Shown here: piece after piece, positions 7,763-15,160 of the stretch
Layout of the letters: every line of letters begins with the position of its first letter
Numbering within the stretch: position 1 is the first letter of the stretch
Source: an uncultured bacterium
GTDB lineage: Bacteria; Actinomycetota; Coriobacteriia; Coriobacteriales; Coriobacteriaceae
NCBI GenBank assembly: GCA_905215765.1
Contig: CAJMRP010000019.1
Coordinates: 1 to 22,710, forward strand
Direction: 5' to 3'
Length of the DNA stretch: 22,710 nt
Notes under the pieces: generated by a model
The model's database searches: none
The model's input: only the letters and a program-made list of their open reading frames with translations
Told to the model about the DNA's origin: nothing
Made by a program: the position numbers and the translations under genes

Positions 7763-7824
7763 CCTAAAGTTCTATTCAGGCCGAGAACATGACATACTGG
7801 GTTCCACAATGGAAAGGATGCCCT

Positions 7825-8628
7825 ATGCCCCCATGCAATAATCAGCAGACTATTGAGTTGGACAGTACGACCTGGACTGCTCTCAACGAGCTCGCGCTTG
7901 CAATCCACGCATCACACGGTGTCGATAAGCTGCAAAAGGAGACCCTCGAGGGAACGACAGGGCTCGTGCCCCATCGGATCGCCATGTTCGACCTGATCGA
8001 GGCAGCGGGCAGTGATGCCCCACGCTACGTCCACCCCGCAAGCAGCGGAATGGACGACCGCGCACTGAGCGACTACTACAACCGCTACGCCGCGATGGAC
8101 TATACAACATGGAGCTTTGACTTACATAAGGTCGGCGTCTACCGCGACCTCGACCTCGTCGACGTCGAGCGACGCGATGCCACGCCCATCTATCGCAAAT
8201 GGATGGAACCGCAGGGCGTCTACTTTGGCTGTACGGCCACGCTCGCGCACAACGACAGCCCGCTAGGAAGCATCACCCTGTTTCGTGAACGCACGGCCGG
8301 AGACTTCACCGACACCGAGCTCGCAATCCTGCTCGAAGTCGCTCGGCACGCGAGCCTCGCGCTCGCCAACCTCTATCCTCGGGGCATTAAACTCACCCAG
8401 ACAGAAGACACAAACCAGCTAAATGCTTTCATTACAGAACACAATATCCAACCGCGCGAAGCCGAAGTCATGCGGCTCATGCTCGACGGCAAAACGAACA
8501 AACAGATGGCAAACGAGCTATTCATAAGCGAGTCAACCGTCAAGAAGCATGTCAACGCCATCTATCGCAAGCTCGGCGTCAGCAACCGCCTGGGCCTCAT
8601 GACTGCCACGCAAAACATCCCGCGATAA
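7825..8628 (+). CDS. Soluble LuxR-family transcriptional regulator next to agmatine deiminase
   Basis: 267 residues from the ATG at 7825, which follows GGAAAGGA with good spacing; an in-frame ATG at 7789 has no such site. The C-terminal 50 residues are a LuxR-type helix-turn-helix (208-258), with REAEVMRLMLDGKTNKQMA, then ISESTVKKHVNAIYRKLGVSN. The N-terminal 190 residues have no membrane helices and look like a small-molecule or GAF-like sensor fold; the stretch GSITLFRERTAGDFTDTEL and the following helix resemble the end of a GAF domain, which is an inference. There is no receiver-domain phosphorylation signature. Its divergent arrangement with aguA suggests that it regulates that gene. It is not closely similar to the two membrane LuxR proteins outside the DNA-binding domain. 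Confidence 0.88.
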   Translation: MPPCNNQQTIELDSTTWTALNELALAIHASHGVDKLQKETLEGTTGLVPHRIAMFDLIEAAGSDAPRYVHPASSGMDDRALSDYYNRYAAMDYTTWSFDLHKVGVYRDLDLVDVERRDATPIYRKWMEPQGVYFGCTATLAHNDSPLGSITLFRERTAGDFTDTELAILLEVARHASLALANLYPRGIKLTQTEDTNQLNAFITEHNIQPREAEVMRLMLDGKTNKQMANELFISESTVKKHVNAIYRKLGVSNRLGLMTATQNIPR

Positions 8629-8629
8629 A

Positions 8630-8665
8630 AAAGGGCGCCCTCCATGCAGAGAACGCCCTTTGATT
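8630..8665 (+). terminator. Terminator of the soluble LuxR gene
   Basis: AAAGGGCG (8630-8637) pairs with CGCCCTTT (8654-8661) across a 16-base loop, two bases after the stop, and is followed by a short T-rich stretch (TTTGATTT). Confidence 0.7.
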
Positions 8666-8704
8666 TCGCCATTTGAATTAGTGTCGGCTCTGGCTCAAAG
8701 AGTA

Positions 8705-8778
8705 GACAGGTTTATTTTGGCAGGTTTTATCTGGGCAAATGTCAGCCGCCGCGAGGGAGCTGCCTTCCCTCGCGGCGG
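8705..8778 (+). repeat. Dispersed intergenic repeat, copy 2, with GC hairpin
   Basis: The core GACAGGTTTATTTTGG then CAGGTTTTATCTGGGCAAA is shared with copies 1 and 3. It is followed by a perfect 13-bp hairpin (8746-8758 with 8766-8778, CCGCCGCGAGGGA, 7-base loop). The CCAAAAAGG block that precedes the core in the other copies is absent. Located in the gap after the soluble LuxR gene. Confidence 0.85.
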
Positions 8779-8796
8779 TCTTCTAGCAGAAAAACC

Positions 8797-8915
8797 AAGT
8801 GAGTAGGCTTTTTGCAGGAGGTCAAGCACGCCCCAAAACGCCACAGCTCTGACCTGCGGTTTTATTGAGTATTTGTTGCGATGTGCTCGGCATATCCAAA
8901 TAAGTCTACTCACTT
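8797..8915. repeat. 119-bp element bounded by 14-base inverted repeats
   Basis: AAGTGAGTAGGCTT (8797-8810) and AAGTCTACTCACTT (8902-8915) are inverse copies with one G-U-compatible mismatch. The interior is non-coding. The layout, GAGTA boxes facing each other around an AT-richer core, recalls the 238-bp element at 2965-3202, but sequence relatedness is not established. Confidence 0.55.
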
Positions 8916-8943
8916 GCATCTAAGACGCACCAGATAGGCAAAA

Positions 8944-8981
8944 ACCGCCGCAAAAAGGGGGCCGGTTCCCTTCGCGGCAGC
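8944..8981 (-). terminator. Terminator of the AAA_14/DUF4143 gene
   Basis: On the minus strand a GCCGC...GCGGC stem with inner AAGGG/CCCTT pairing is followed by GGTTTTTGCC. It lies about 20-60 bases beyond the stop codon at 9001. Confidence 0.65.
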
Positions 8982-9000
8982 CGTTAATACGCCGAGCTTG

Positions 9001-10170
9001 TTATCGTAAAAGCCAATCACGCGCCGAAACCACACTACAGTCTTTCGACTCATACGTTGAGTCCACGCGGGCCACAACATAGCGCGCATCTTTTGCAATG
9101 TCGATCTCATCGCATACAGTCTGTAGATGGCGGGCGTACTTATCGTGATACGTTCTGGATGATTTTATTTCGATAGCCTTGGGACTCCCTGAGTTTGTAC
9201 AGTCGAGCAAATCGATTTCACGCTTGCTGTCGTCCCTATAGAAATACAGCTCGGGATTCTCGCCCACGTTGAGATGGCTCTTCGCCGTTTCGGAAACGAT
9301 GAGGTTTTCGAAAACGGCCCCCAGATAAGGGCTCTCCAATAGTTGCTCCAGTGATCCAATTTTGAGCAAGTAGCAGAGCAGCCCCGTGTCGTAAAAATAG
9401 AGCTTGGGCGTTTTAGTTAGACGCTTCTTGGCATTTGCATAATAGGGCTGCAGCGAAAACGTCAGGTAGCTCTGCTCCAGAATGGACAACCAGCTTTTAA
9501 TGGTCGATACGCTCACGCCCGTATCTCGAGAAAGCGAGGATATATTGATGAGGGCACCGACGCTCTGAGCAATTATGGACAGAAACTTATGAAACTCCGC
9601 CTTATTGCGCACATCAAGCAAGCCCACAACATCGCGCTCAACATAGGTATCGATATAGCTGGGAAAATAAACCGAGGACGGCATTCCGGCGGAACGCAGG
9701 CGAGGGTATCCCCCTTCGAGCGCGAACAAATCCACTTCCAGCTGCCCCTGCTGGCCCCTCTCCGCTTCTCGAAACGATAATGGCAGCAATTTTAAGATCC
9801 CGACTCGCCCGGCAAGAGACTGCCCGATGCTTTTCATCATCAAAAAGTTTTGCGAGCCTGTAAGGATGTATTGACCGGCGTCTCCCCGCTCATCCGAAAC
9901 AACCTGGATCATTGAAAACAAATCCGGGGCGTATTGCGCCTCATCGATGATGAGTCCGCCCTTTCGGTTGCGGATAAAACTCACCGGATCCTCCAAGGCC
10001 GCGCGCCTCGTTTGAGGGTCCTCAAGCGTGACGTAGGAATAGTCGGGAAAGGCATGCCGAACCAGCGTAGACTTACCACTCTGCCTAGGCCCTGTCAACG
10101 ACACAACAGGAAACCAGCCTGCCATGCGAATGAGCAACTCATGCAAATCCCTGTTAATGAACTCAGCCAT
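9001..10170 (-). CDS. AAA_14 ATPase with C-terminal DUF4143 domain
   Basis: 389 residues from the ATG at 10170, which follows AAGGGGCGTTGAT. An upstream in-frame ATG at 10245 would translate the repeat array and lacks a ribosome-binding site. The N-terminal ATPase has Walker A GPRQSGKST (27-35), Walker B GLIIDEAQ (72-79) and a sensor ILTGSQ (102-107). The C-terminal DUF4143 region (about 190-350) includes YVERDV, LYFYDTGLLCYLL, and EIDLL...AIEIKSS, the D...ExK pattern of its restriction-nuclease-like fold. Such proteins are common in gut bacteria, often in repeated copies; their function is not established, although links to defence or mobile elements have been suggested. The base composition is lower in GC than neighbouring genes, which fits acquisition by transfer. 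Confidence 0.92.
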   Translation of the reverse strand: MAEFINRDLHELLIRMAGWFPVVSLTGPRQSGKSTLVRHAFPDYSYVTLEDPQTRRAALEDPVSFIRNRKGGLIIDEAQYAPDLFSMIQVVSDERGDAGQYILTGSQNFLMMKSIGQSLAGRVGILKLLPLSFREAERGQQGQLEVDLFALEGGYPRLRSAGMPSSVYFPSYIDTYVERDVVGLLDVRNKAEFHKFLSIIAQSVGALINISSLSRDTGVSVSTIKSWLSILEQSYLTFSLQPYYANAKKRLTKTPKLYFYDTGLLCYLLKIGSLEQLLESPYLGAVFENLIVSETAKSHLNVGENPELYFYRDDSKREIDLLDCTNSGSPKAIEIKSSRTYHDKYARHLQTVCDEIDIAKDARYVVARVDSTYESKDCSVVSARDWLLR

Positions 10171-10195
10171 ATCAACGCCCCTTATTACGCTGTTA

Positions 10196-10256
10196 CCATA
10201 ATCGAATAGTTTCATTCTCCATAATCTTATAGTAGTGTTTACCATAATCTTATAGT
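10196..10256 (-). repeat. Three direct repeats at exact 23-bp spacing upstream of the AAA_14 gene
   Basis: The 15-base unit CCATAATCTTATAGT occurs at 10242-10256 and 10219-10233, and with two changes (CCATAATCGAATAGT) at 10196-10210. The starts are 23 bases apart. Read toward the gene, the units are ACTATAAGATTATGG followed by TAA or AGA. The array begins 26 bases upstream of the chosen start codon, where an operator, overlapping promoter or recognition array would lie. The TATAAGAT segments could act as -10 boxes. Confidence 0.85.
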
Positions 10257-10303
10257 AACCCAGTTCAAAAGCATTATTTATAGAGCCGAAATCTCAGACC
10301 CTA

Positions 10304-10350
10304 AATAACAAAAGCCACCACAATGGGGGCTGTCCCCATTGTGGTGGCTT
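10304..10350 (-). terminator. Terminator of the MATE transporter gene
   Basis: A perfect 17-bp stem (10312-10328 with 10334-10350, AAGCCACCACAATGGGG) with a 5-base loop is followed on the minus strand by TTTGTTATTT. It lies about 50 bases after the MATE stop codon. Confidence 0.88.
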
Positions 10351-10398
10351 ACAGGCGAGTTAACTTGTTCGACTATCGTACGCCAGCCATGTCCGAGC

Positions 10399-11775
10399 CT
10401 AGAGCGTGGCAAGGCGCTTGGACTCGTGCGCGGCGAGCGCAATGGAGATGATGCCAGTAATGGCATCGGCCACCACCAGGGCGATCCACACGCCCTCGAC
10501 ACCCATCATGTTGCCGAGGAGGTACATAAGCGGCACCGAGCAGATCACATAGCGAAGCAGGCCCGTAAACGTGGCGACACCCACCTTCTCGACCGCCTGG
10601 AAATACATCGACATGGTCATGGCAAGATAGCCCAGGGCAACAGCCAGGATGACAGTACGCGTGGCGTTGGCGGCAACCTCAACGAGCGCAGGATCGCTGC
10701 CGGCAAAGAAGGCGCACACCGGGGTGGCGGCAAGCCAGAGCGCGACGGTGACCAGCGCCAGCGTCACAACCTGGTACTTAAGCGTGCAGGAGAGCGTCTC
10801 CTTAAGGCGTGCCCAAGCCTTTGCGCCGGCGTTGAAGGCAGCGATGGGCTGCAGACCGTAGGAGAAGCACTGGGCAACCATCATGGTAATGTAGAGGATG
10901 TAGCCGTTGATCACGCCAAAGGCTGCGATGTAGAGCGAGCCCATGTCGCCGCCGAGCGAACCCAAAAGCGAGTTGGCAACGGTATTAAAGATAAAGGTCG
11001 CACCCTGGACCAGGAAGAACGGGAAGCCGATCTTGAAGATCTGGCCGCAGATGGCGAGGTCGAGCTTAAGGTCGGCCAGGCTAATCTGGAGCTGGGACTT
11101 TTTGCCCCCGATGAACCAGAAGATACCGATGGCCCAGATACCGATGGAAAGCCCGTAGTACACGCCGGCGCCCATAACGCCAAACTTGAGCACAAACGTG
11201 GAAAGCGCGAGCCAACAGATGGCGACGATGGCCGAAACGGTCATGAGGTTGGCCTGGATCTGAACCTTCTCGTCCACACGCATCACAGCGGTGATCATCT
11301 GGCCAATGACCGTGAGCGGCAGCAGCACGGCGAAGGTGCGCACGCCGGCAACGGTATCGGCCATGATGTCGGGCGTGGCGCCAAAGAATGTGCAGATGGG
11401 CTCGGTAAACACTGCCATCACCACAGCAAGCAGCACACTCACGATCGTGGTGAGCCAAAAGCCCTGGCTAAAAGCCTTGCTTGCGCCCTTGATGTCGCCG
11501 GCACCCAAAAGGTTGCCCACCACGGCGGGCACGCCGGTGCCAAACAGGTTGCCAAAGGCCAGGTTGATGTACTCGACCGACATAATGATCGAGACACATG
11601 CCAGGCCGTGGGCACCTAGGCCCCAACCCATCACGAGGCCCTCAAGGACCACCATGATGATCTGGGCGAGCATGCCCTGGCCGGTGACGATGGTGTACTT
11701 ACGCACCAGACCGGGAATCGGTTGGGAGGCGAGCTCGCGCTCCTCCTCCACGGCAGCGGTTACTTCTTCTGCCAT
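10399..11775 (-). CDS. MATE-family multidrug/cation efflux transporter
   Basis: 458 residues from the ATG at 11775, which follows GGAAAGGGGAG; an upstream in-frame ATG would overlap the preceding spacer without such a site. A short charged N-terminus is followed by about twelve hydrophobic helices in two bundles. MATE-typical features include the opening VTGQGMLAQIIMVVLEGLVMG, FGNLFGTGVPAVVGNLLGAGD and the half-repeat FNAGAKAWARLKETL in the second bundle. It should exchange Na+ or H+ for an organic cation or other substrate in the cytoplasmic membrane. It lies 87 bases downstream of the amidohydrolase on the same strand, with no terminator between them, and ends at a strong terminator; co-transcription is likely. 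The substrate might be a product of that hydrolase, but that is inference. Confidence 0.92.
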   Translation of the reverse strand: MAEEVTAAVEEERELASQPIPGLVRKYTIVTGQGMLAQIIMVVLEGLVMGWGLGAHGLACVSIIMSVEYINLAFGNLFGTGVPAVVGNLLGAGDIKGASKAFSQGFWLTTIVSVLLAVVMAVFTEPICTFFGATPDIMADTVAGVRTFAVLLPLTVIGQMITAVMRVDEKVQIQANLMTVSAIVAICWLALSTFVLKFGVMGAGVYYGLSIGIWAIGIFWFIGGKKSQLQISLADLKLDLAICGQIFKIGFPFFLVQGATFIFNTVANSLLGSLGGDMGSLYIAAFGVINGYILYITMMVAQCFSYGLQPIAAFNAGAKAWARLKETLSCTLKYQVVTLALVTVALWLAATPVCAFFAGSDPALVEVAANATRTVILAVALGYLAMTMSMYFQAVEKVGVATFTGLLRYVICSVPLMYLLGNMMGVEGVWIALVVADAITGIISIALAAHESKRLATL

Positions 11776-11862
11776 TGTTCTCCCCTTTCCTTGAGAGAGT
11801 AGTGCTGAATGGATGTCAGGCGGCTGACAACTGGCACCAAGCCGCCCAATCAAACGATGGCG

Positions 11863-13491
11863 CTATGCCTCAAAGACCACCTTGCCGGCGATCATCGTGA
11901 GGGCTGCGGTAGCCTCGAGCACCTCGGCCGGCTCGCAATCAAAGAGATTGCGGTCGAGCACGCAGATATCTGCCTGTTTGCCGCACGCGAGCGTGCCGAT
12001 GCGGTCCTCGGCATGCATGGCGTAGGCGCTGCCATAGGTGTAGGCGCGCAGAGCCTCGGCCATGGTAATGCGCTCCTGGGGGAACCAGCCCTCAGGGTTG
12101 GAACCGTCCTCGAGCATGCGGAAGACCGCGCCGTACACCTCCTCCATGGGCTCCAAGCCCACAACGGGGAAGTCACTGCCCAGGTGCACCACGGCTCCGC
12201 TGGCAAGCAGGCTATGCAGGGGCCACGAAAGCGCGGCACGCTCGGGACCCACGGCTTCGTCCTTGGCAAGGTCAGCCATATCGAGCAGCATGTGCCACGG
12301 CTGCATGCCGGGGCAGACGCCGAGCTCGGCATAACGCGGCATATCCTCGGGTTGAACCGTCTCGTTGTGCTCCATGGAGTGGCGACAATCCCGCTTGCCA
12401 TGCAAGCGCTCGCCCTCCTCAAAGCAATCGAGCACAAAACGCACCGAGCGATCGCCGATTGCATGGATGCGCGTGTCAACGCCCCATTCCTGCGCCCTCA
12501 GGATGGCAGCACGGATGCGCTCCGGCTCCTCCGCGGGCTCACCACAGGTGTCGGGTGCGTTGCTATAGGGTTCAAGCATCCAGGCGGTATGGTCGGAGCA
12601 CACACCATCAAGGAACTGCTTAAAGCCGTGCCACTCCACCTGCGTACCCGGGAAGGCGTATTTCTCCTTGATCTGCTCGAGCGTCAAGGACTCGTTTTCG
12701 AACAGGTCGGTGTACAGGAACACGCGCAGCGGCAAGTCGCCCTTGGCATTAAGACCTGCCAACACCGCATACGGGTTTTCCATGCTCACAAACGTAGGAT
12801 TGACCATGCCGACCGTAGTGATTCCCAGGGCATTGGCGCGCCGGGCGGTTTTTGCAAACGACGCGTCAACAACCTCGGGCGCTGGGTCGTAGACCTCGTC
12901 CATAAAGAAGGCGCCGGCGTTGTTGGAAAACACGCCCGTCAGATTGCCGTCGGCATCCTTAAGGATCTTGCCGCCTGCGGGATCGGGCGTCTGCGAAGTT
13001 ACTCCCACCTTGTTGATGGCGCAGGTATTGGCACTAAAGGTATGCAAGTCAACCTGCTGCAGAAATACCGGGCGGTCGGAGATGTACTCATCGATCATCG
13101 CGGCCGTGGGCATCTCGGGGACATCCCACTGGAACTGGATAATCTGGCAGCCCAGAATCCACTCGTTATCGGGATGGTCGGCCGCAAACGCCACGACACG
13201 TTCCATCGCCATCTCAAAACTGGTGCAGTCGATGAGGTTGACGGCAAAATCGGGGTCGGTCATAAACGCGCCCTGGGCAAAATGCGTGTGCGAGTCGATC
13301 AGGCCGGGCATGACGAGCTGGTCGCCAAAGTCGCGCACCTCGGTATCGGGACCGATAAACGGTGCCAGGTGAGCATCGTCACCGCAGGCAACGATTTTAT
13401 CGCCCCGCACGGCAACGCCGCCCTTAAACGGCTCGAGCCCATCGCCGGTAAAGACGGCGTCGCTCTTGATAACTACATCAGCCTTGTCCAT
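11863..13491 (-). CDS. YtcJ-like amidohydrolase (amidohydrolase 3 family)
   Basis: 542 residues from the ATG at 13491, five bases after GAGGAGG; a second ATG six codons upstream lies before that site. The N-terminal beta-sandwich leads into the first metal motif MPGLIDSHTHFAQ (His68, His70). Later come DTRIHAIGDRSV, the SMEHNE histidine and GSDFPVVGLEP with the catalytic Asp. The C-terminal GTLACGKQADICVLDRN is the usual return to the sandwich. This family hydrolyses amide or imide bonds with one or two metals, and many members are uncharacterised; no substrate can be assigned. A candidate operator with GCAGGTTTA repeats lies about 200 bases upstream, and a membrane LuxR gene lies beyond that. 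Confidence 0.92.
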   Translation of the reverse strand: MDKADVVIKSDAVFTGDGLEPFKGGVAVRGDKIVACGDDAHLAPFIGPDTEVRDFGDQLVMPGLIDSHTHFAQGAFMTDPDFAVNLIDCTSFEMAMERVVAFAADHPDNEWILGCQIIQFQWDVPEMPTAAMIDEYISDRPVFLQQVDLHTFSANTCAINKVGVTSQTPDPAGGKILKDADGNLTGVFSNNAGAFFMDEVYDPAPEVVDASFAKTARRANALGITTVGMVNPTFVSMENPYAVLAGLNAKGDLPLRVFLYTDLFENESLTLEQIKEKYAFPGTQVEWHGFKQFLDGVCSDHTAWMLEPYSNAPDTCGEPAEEPERIRAAILRAQEWGVDTRIHAIGDRSVRFVLDCFEEGERLHGKRDCRHSMEHNETVQPEDMPRYAELGVCPGMQPWHMLLDMADLAKDEAVGPERAALSWPLHSLLASGAVVHLGSDFPVVGLEPMEEVYGAVFRMLEDGSNPEGWFPQERITMAEALRAYTYGSAYAMHAEDRIGTLACGKQADICVLDRNLFDCEPAEVLEATAALTMIAGKVVFEA

Positions 13492-13694
13492 GCGAGCCTC
13501 CTCAGGCATCTTTGGTTGTAACGCGGACGCACCGCCCGCGTGGGCACTCGGTTGGGAGCGTAGCGCTCCCGCATCGGCGCGTGCCTACAAGCCGTGCTCG
13601 GACGTCTGTCCCACGTCCGCGGCTTCGCGCTACACCCATTGATACACAGGGGCAAATCCGTGCCAAGGCCAGGGACCGCAAACGGTCAGTTTAA

Positions 13695-13724
13695 GCAGGT
13701 TTACACGCTTTACCTGCAGGTTTA
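13695..13724. promoter_or_regulatory. Candidate operator: GCAGGTTTA direct repeats 21 bp apart
   Basis: GCAGGTTTA occurs at 13695-13703 and 13716-13724, two helical turns apart, and the inverse TTTACCTGC lies between them (13709-13717). TTTA steps fall at 13690, 13700, 13709 and 13721. The site is in the 315-base gap between the amidohydrolase start and the membrane LuxR stop. A very similar TAAACCCGCAGG occurs at 21490-21501 before ptcA. The rest of the gap holds small hairpins at 13554-13570, 13599-13619 and 13761-13776, none with a T-run. Confidence 0.45.
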
Positions 13725-13806
13725 TTGTCTGAGATTATTACCGCTTCATTACGCCCAACGGTGTGGCCGCCCACACAGCAAGACCCGCATGCGAGGAAGA
13801 ATGAGG

Positions 13807-14799
13807 CTAGGAACGCCAAAAGGTATCTATAAGGTCATCTCGGTTGGAGACGCCGCTTTTAACGTAGATGCGATGCAAGTGTGCCTTGACCGTGCCAGGG
13901 CTGATGACCAACTCGCTGGCGATGTTTTGGGCGTCGTTGCCCTTCAGCACCAGCGTGAGCACCTCCTGCTCGCGCCGTGACAGCTTATGGGCGTCGGCAT
14001 AAATCACCACACGCGATGCGAGATCGTCCTCAGAGCTTGCGCTCTCGGCTGCCACGTCCTCATCGGCACGCGGATGACGGGCATACACACGCAGGATATG
14101 GCTAAACTGGCAAAAAAGCTGAGCCGCGCATACCACGAGCAGCACGTTTTCGGAGATATTGCGCTCGGACAGACACCACAAAAAGAGGCCGATGACGGGG
14201 TTTTGGGAGTCGGGGCGGCAGAACAAGATCATGTAGGTGTCCTCGGCGATCACGCAAAACACAAGAACGAAGGCCACCTTCCAAAAGAGCTTTGAGCGGT
14301 CGAGGTCGAGTTTCTCAACACGCGTTGCTCTGTACCGGTAATGCCAGGCGGCATAGGCAAGACATCCTACATTACCCAGGTCACGCGTGAGCCAAAAGAG
14401 ATACTGCTGCACCTCTCCGGCAGCGCCGCTGCGAGGCACCAGCAGCAATTGCAAGATTGAAAACGGCACGATAGCGAGTCCAAGCATGCGCGACGTCGGT
14501 CTTTTGCGCAAGCGCGCAAACATCCATAGCACCACGCAGGCATAGATGGCAATACCAAGCACGCAGCGCAGCAAGGGGTGCTGCAGCGGCTCGCTAAAGG
14601 TAACGGCGTAGTCGTATTTGAGCCGATTGTACTCGTCAAAAAAGATGACCGACATATCGAGCATATAGAGCAAAAAACCCGCCGCGGCCACGAGGCTGTC
14701 GCGACGGCGCGTCATGAGCCAAACCACCAATGCCACGGCACTGGTCACCAGAGCCACACCCATGATAATCGTGGTGTAGATATAGAACGCGAAACTCAT
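13807..14799 (-). CDS. Membrane-anchored LuxR-family regulator (AguR-like), copy 1
   Basis: 330 residues; the start follows AGGGGAGG. About seven hydrophobic segments (roughly 8-28, 36-54, 76-96, 104-121, 133-152, 173-194, 215-237) precede a charged linker and a LuxR helix-turn-helix at 273-325 (REQEVLTLVLKGNDAQNIA, then SPGTVKAHLHRIYVKSGVSN). This is the layout of one-component membrane regulators such as lactococcal AguR, which senses agmatine. It shares with the second copy at 21662-22627 a motif ahead of the last helix, LSERNISENV here, and the IAEDTYMIL segment in helix 6. It lies between the amidohydrolase/MATE pair and the second permease, and is divergent from a small protein gene. 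Which signal it senses is unknown. Confidence 0.88.
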   Translation of the reverse strand: MSFAFYIYTTIIMGVALVTSAVALVVWLMTRRRDSLVAAAGFLLYMLDMSVIFFDEYNRLKYDYAVTFSEPLQHPLLRCVLGIAIYACVVLWMFARLRKRPTSRMLGLAIVPFSILQLLLVPRSGAAGEVQQYLFWLTRDLGNVGCLAYAAWHYRYRATRVEKLDLDRSKLFWKVAFVLVFCVIAEDTYMILFCRPDSQNPVIGLFLWCLSERNISENVLLVVCAAQLFCQFSHILRVYARHPRADEDVAAESASSEDDLASRVVIYADAHKLSRREQEVLTLVLKGNDAQNIASELVISPGTVKAHLHRIYVKSGVSNRDDLIDTFWRS

Positions 14800-14832
14800 G
14801 CCCGCCTCCCCTGTCTAGATGCTGTGAGGATG

Positions 14833-14862
14833 TTGACAGATTCTTTGCCGCAAGATTAGACT
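14833..14862 (+). promoter_or_regulatory. Sigma-70-type promoter for the small protein gene
   Basis: A perfect TTGACA (14833-14838) is followed after 18 bases by TAGACT (14857-14862). The ATG at 14928 is 66 bases downstream. A repeated CTCACCGAT at 14861-14869 and 14906-14914 lies within the leader. Confidence 0.55.
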
Positions 14863-14867
14863 CACCG

Positions 14868-14890
14868 ATTAAACGTACTGTATCGTTTAG
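14868..14890. promoter_or_regulatory. Candidate operator between membrane LuxR copy 1 and the small gene
   Basis: TAAACG (14870-14875) and CGTTTA (14884-14889) are inverse copies with 8 bases between, just downstream of the plus-strand promoter and upstream of the divergent LuxR gene. Either gene could be controlled from it. Confidence 0.4.
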
Positions 14891-14927
14891 ATAAACAAGC
14901 TGTGTCTCACCGATGAAAGGAGATGCC

Positions 14928-15119
14928 ATGACACCGATCGCTCCGCTCAAGATGCTCGTCGCGCCCGCCGCCAAGGCCATCACCCGACTCGGTTCTTCCA
15001 TGACCTACGACAATGTCCCCTGCGCCGTTGAGGCGCGTTCGGACAGCTGCCCCTACCTGGGCCACGTCCCCTACTTTGCACCCAAGCTCGCATCTGATCC
15101 CGAGCAGCGTGAGCAGTAA
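14928..15119 (+). CDS. 63-residue protein of unknown function
   Basis: The start is supported by AAAGGAG seven bases upstream and by a perfect -35 box with a plausible -10. The protein begins MTPIAPLKMLVAPAAKAI, an amphipathic or weakly hydrophobic stretch with one positive charge cluster, and ends in a charged tail; two cysteines are present (in VPCAVEA and DSCPYLGH). No family is recognised. It is divergent from membrane LuxR copy 1 and converges on the second permease, so it may belong to that regulon. The chance of a spurious frame is moderate, but the promoter and ribosome-binding site argue that it is real. Confidence 0.6.
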   Translation: MTPIAPLKMLVAPAAKAITRLGSSMTYDNVPCAVEARSDSCPYLGHVPYFAPKLASDPEQREQ

Positions 15120-15134
15120 TCCAAGATGCATCTA

Positions 15135-15160
15135 GCACCGCACAACTCGCGGCGCTACTG
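15135..15160. terminator. Short hairpin between the convergent small gene and permease 2
   Basis: GCACCGC (15135-15141) pairs with GCGGCGC (15149-15155) with one G-U pair and a 7-base loop, followed on the plus strand by TACTGTTTT. It overlaps the permease stop codon. A weak, possibly bidirectional terminator. Confidence 0.35.

Noticed and set aside
7789..7824. Earlier start codon for the soluble LuxR gene
   Set aside because: No ribosome-binding site precedes it, whereas GGAAAGGA lies at the right distance before the ATG at 7825.
10171..10245. Earlier start of the AAA_14 gene
   Set aside because: It would translate the 23-bp repeats, whose period is not a multiple of three, and lacks a Shine-Dalgarno site; the ATG at 10170 has one.
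10196..10256. CRISPR array
   Set aside because: Only three units with 8-base spacers, no Cas gene nearby, and the position is a gene promoter region.
11809..13521. A 570-codon open frame on the plus strand opposite the amidohydrolase gene
   Set aside because: It is the shadow of a high-GC gene with clear amidohydrolase motifs on the minus strand; its translation is Arg/His/Gly-rich without family motifs and has no ribosome-binding site.
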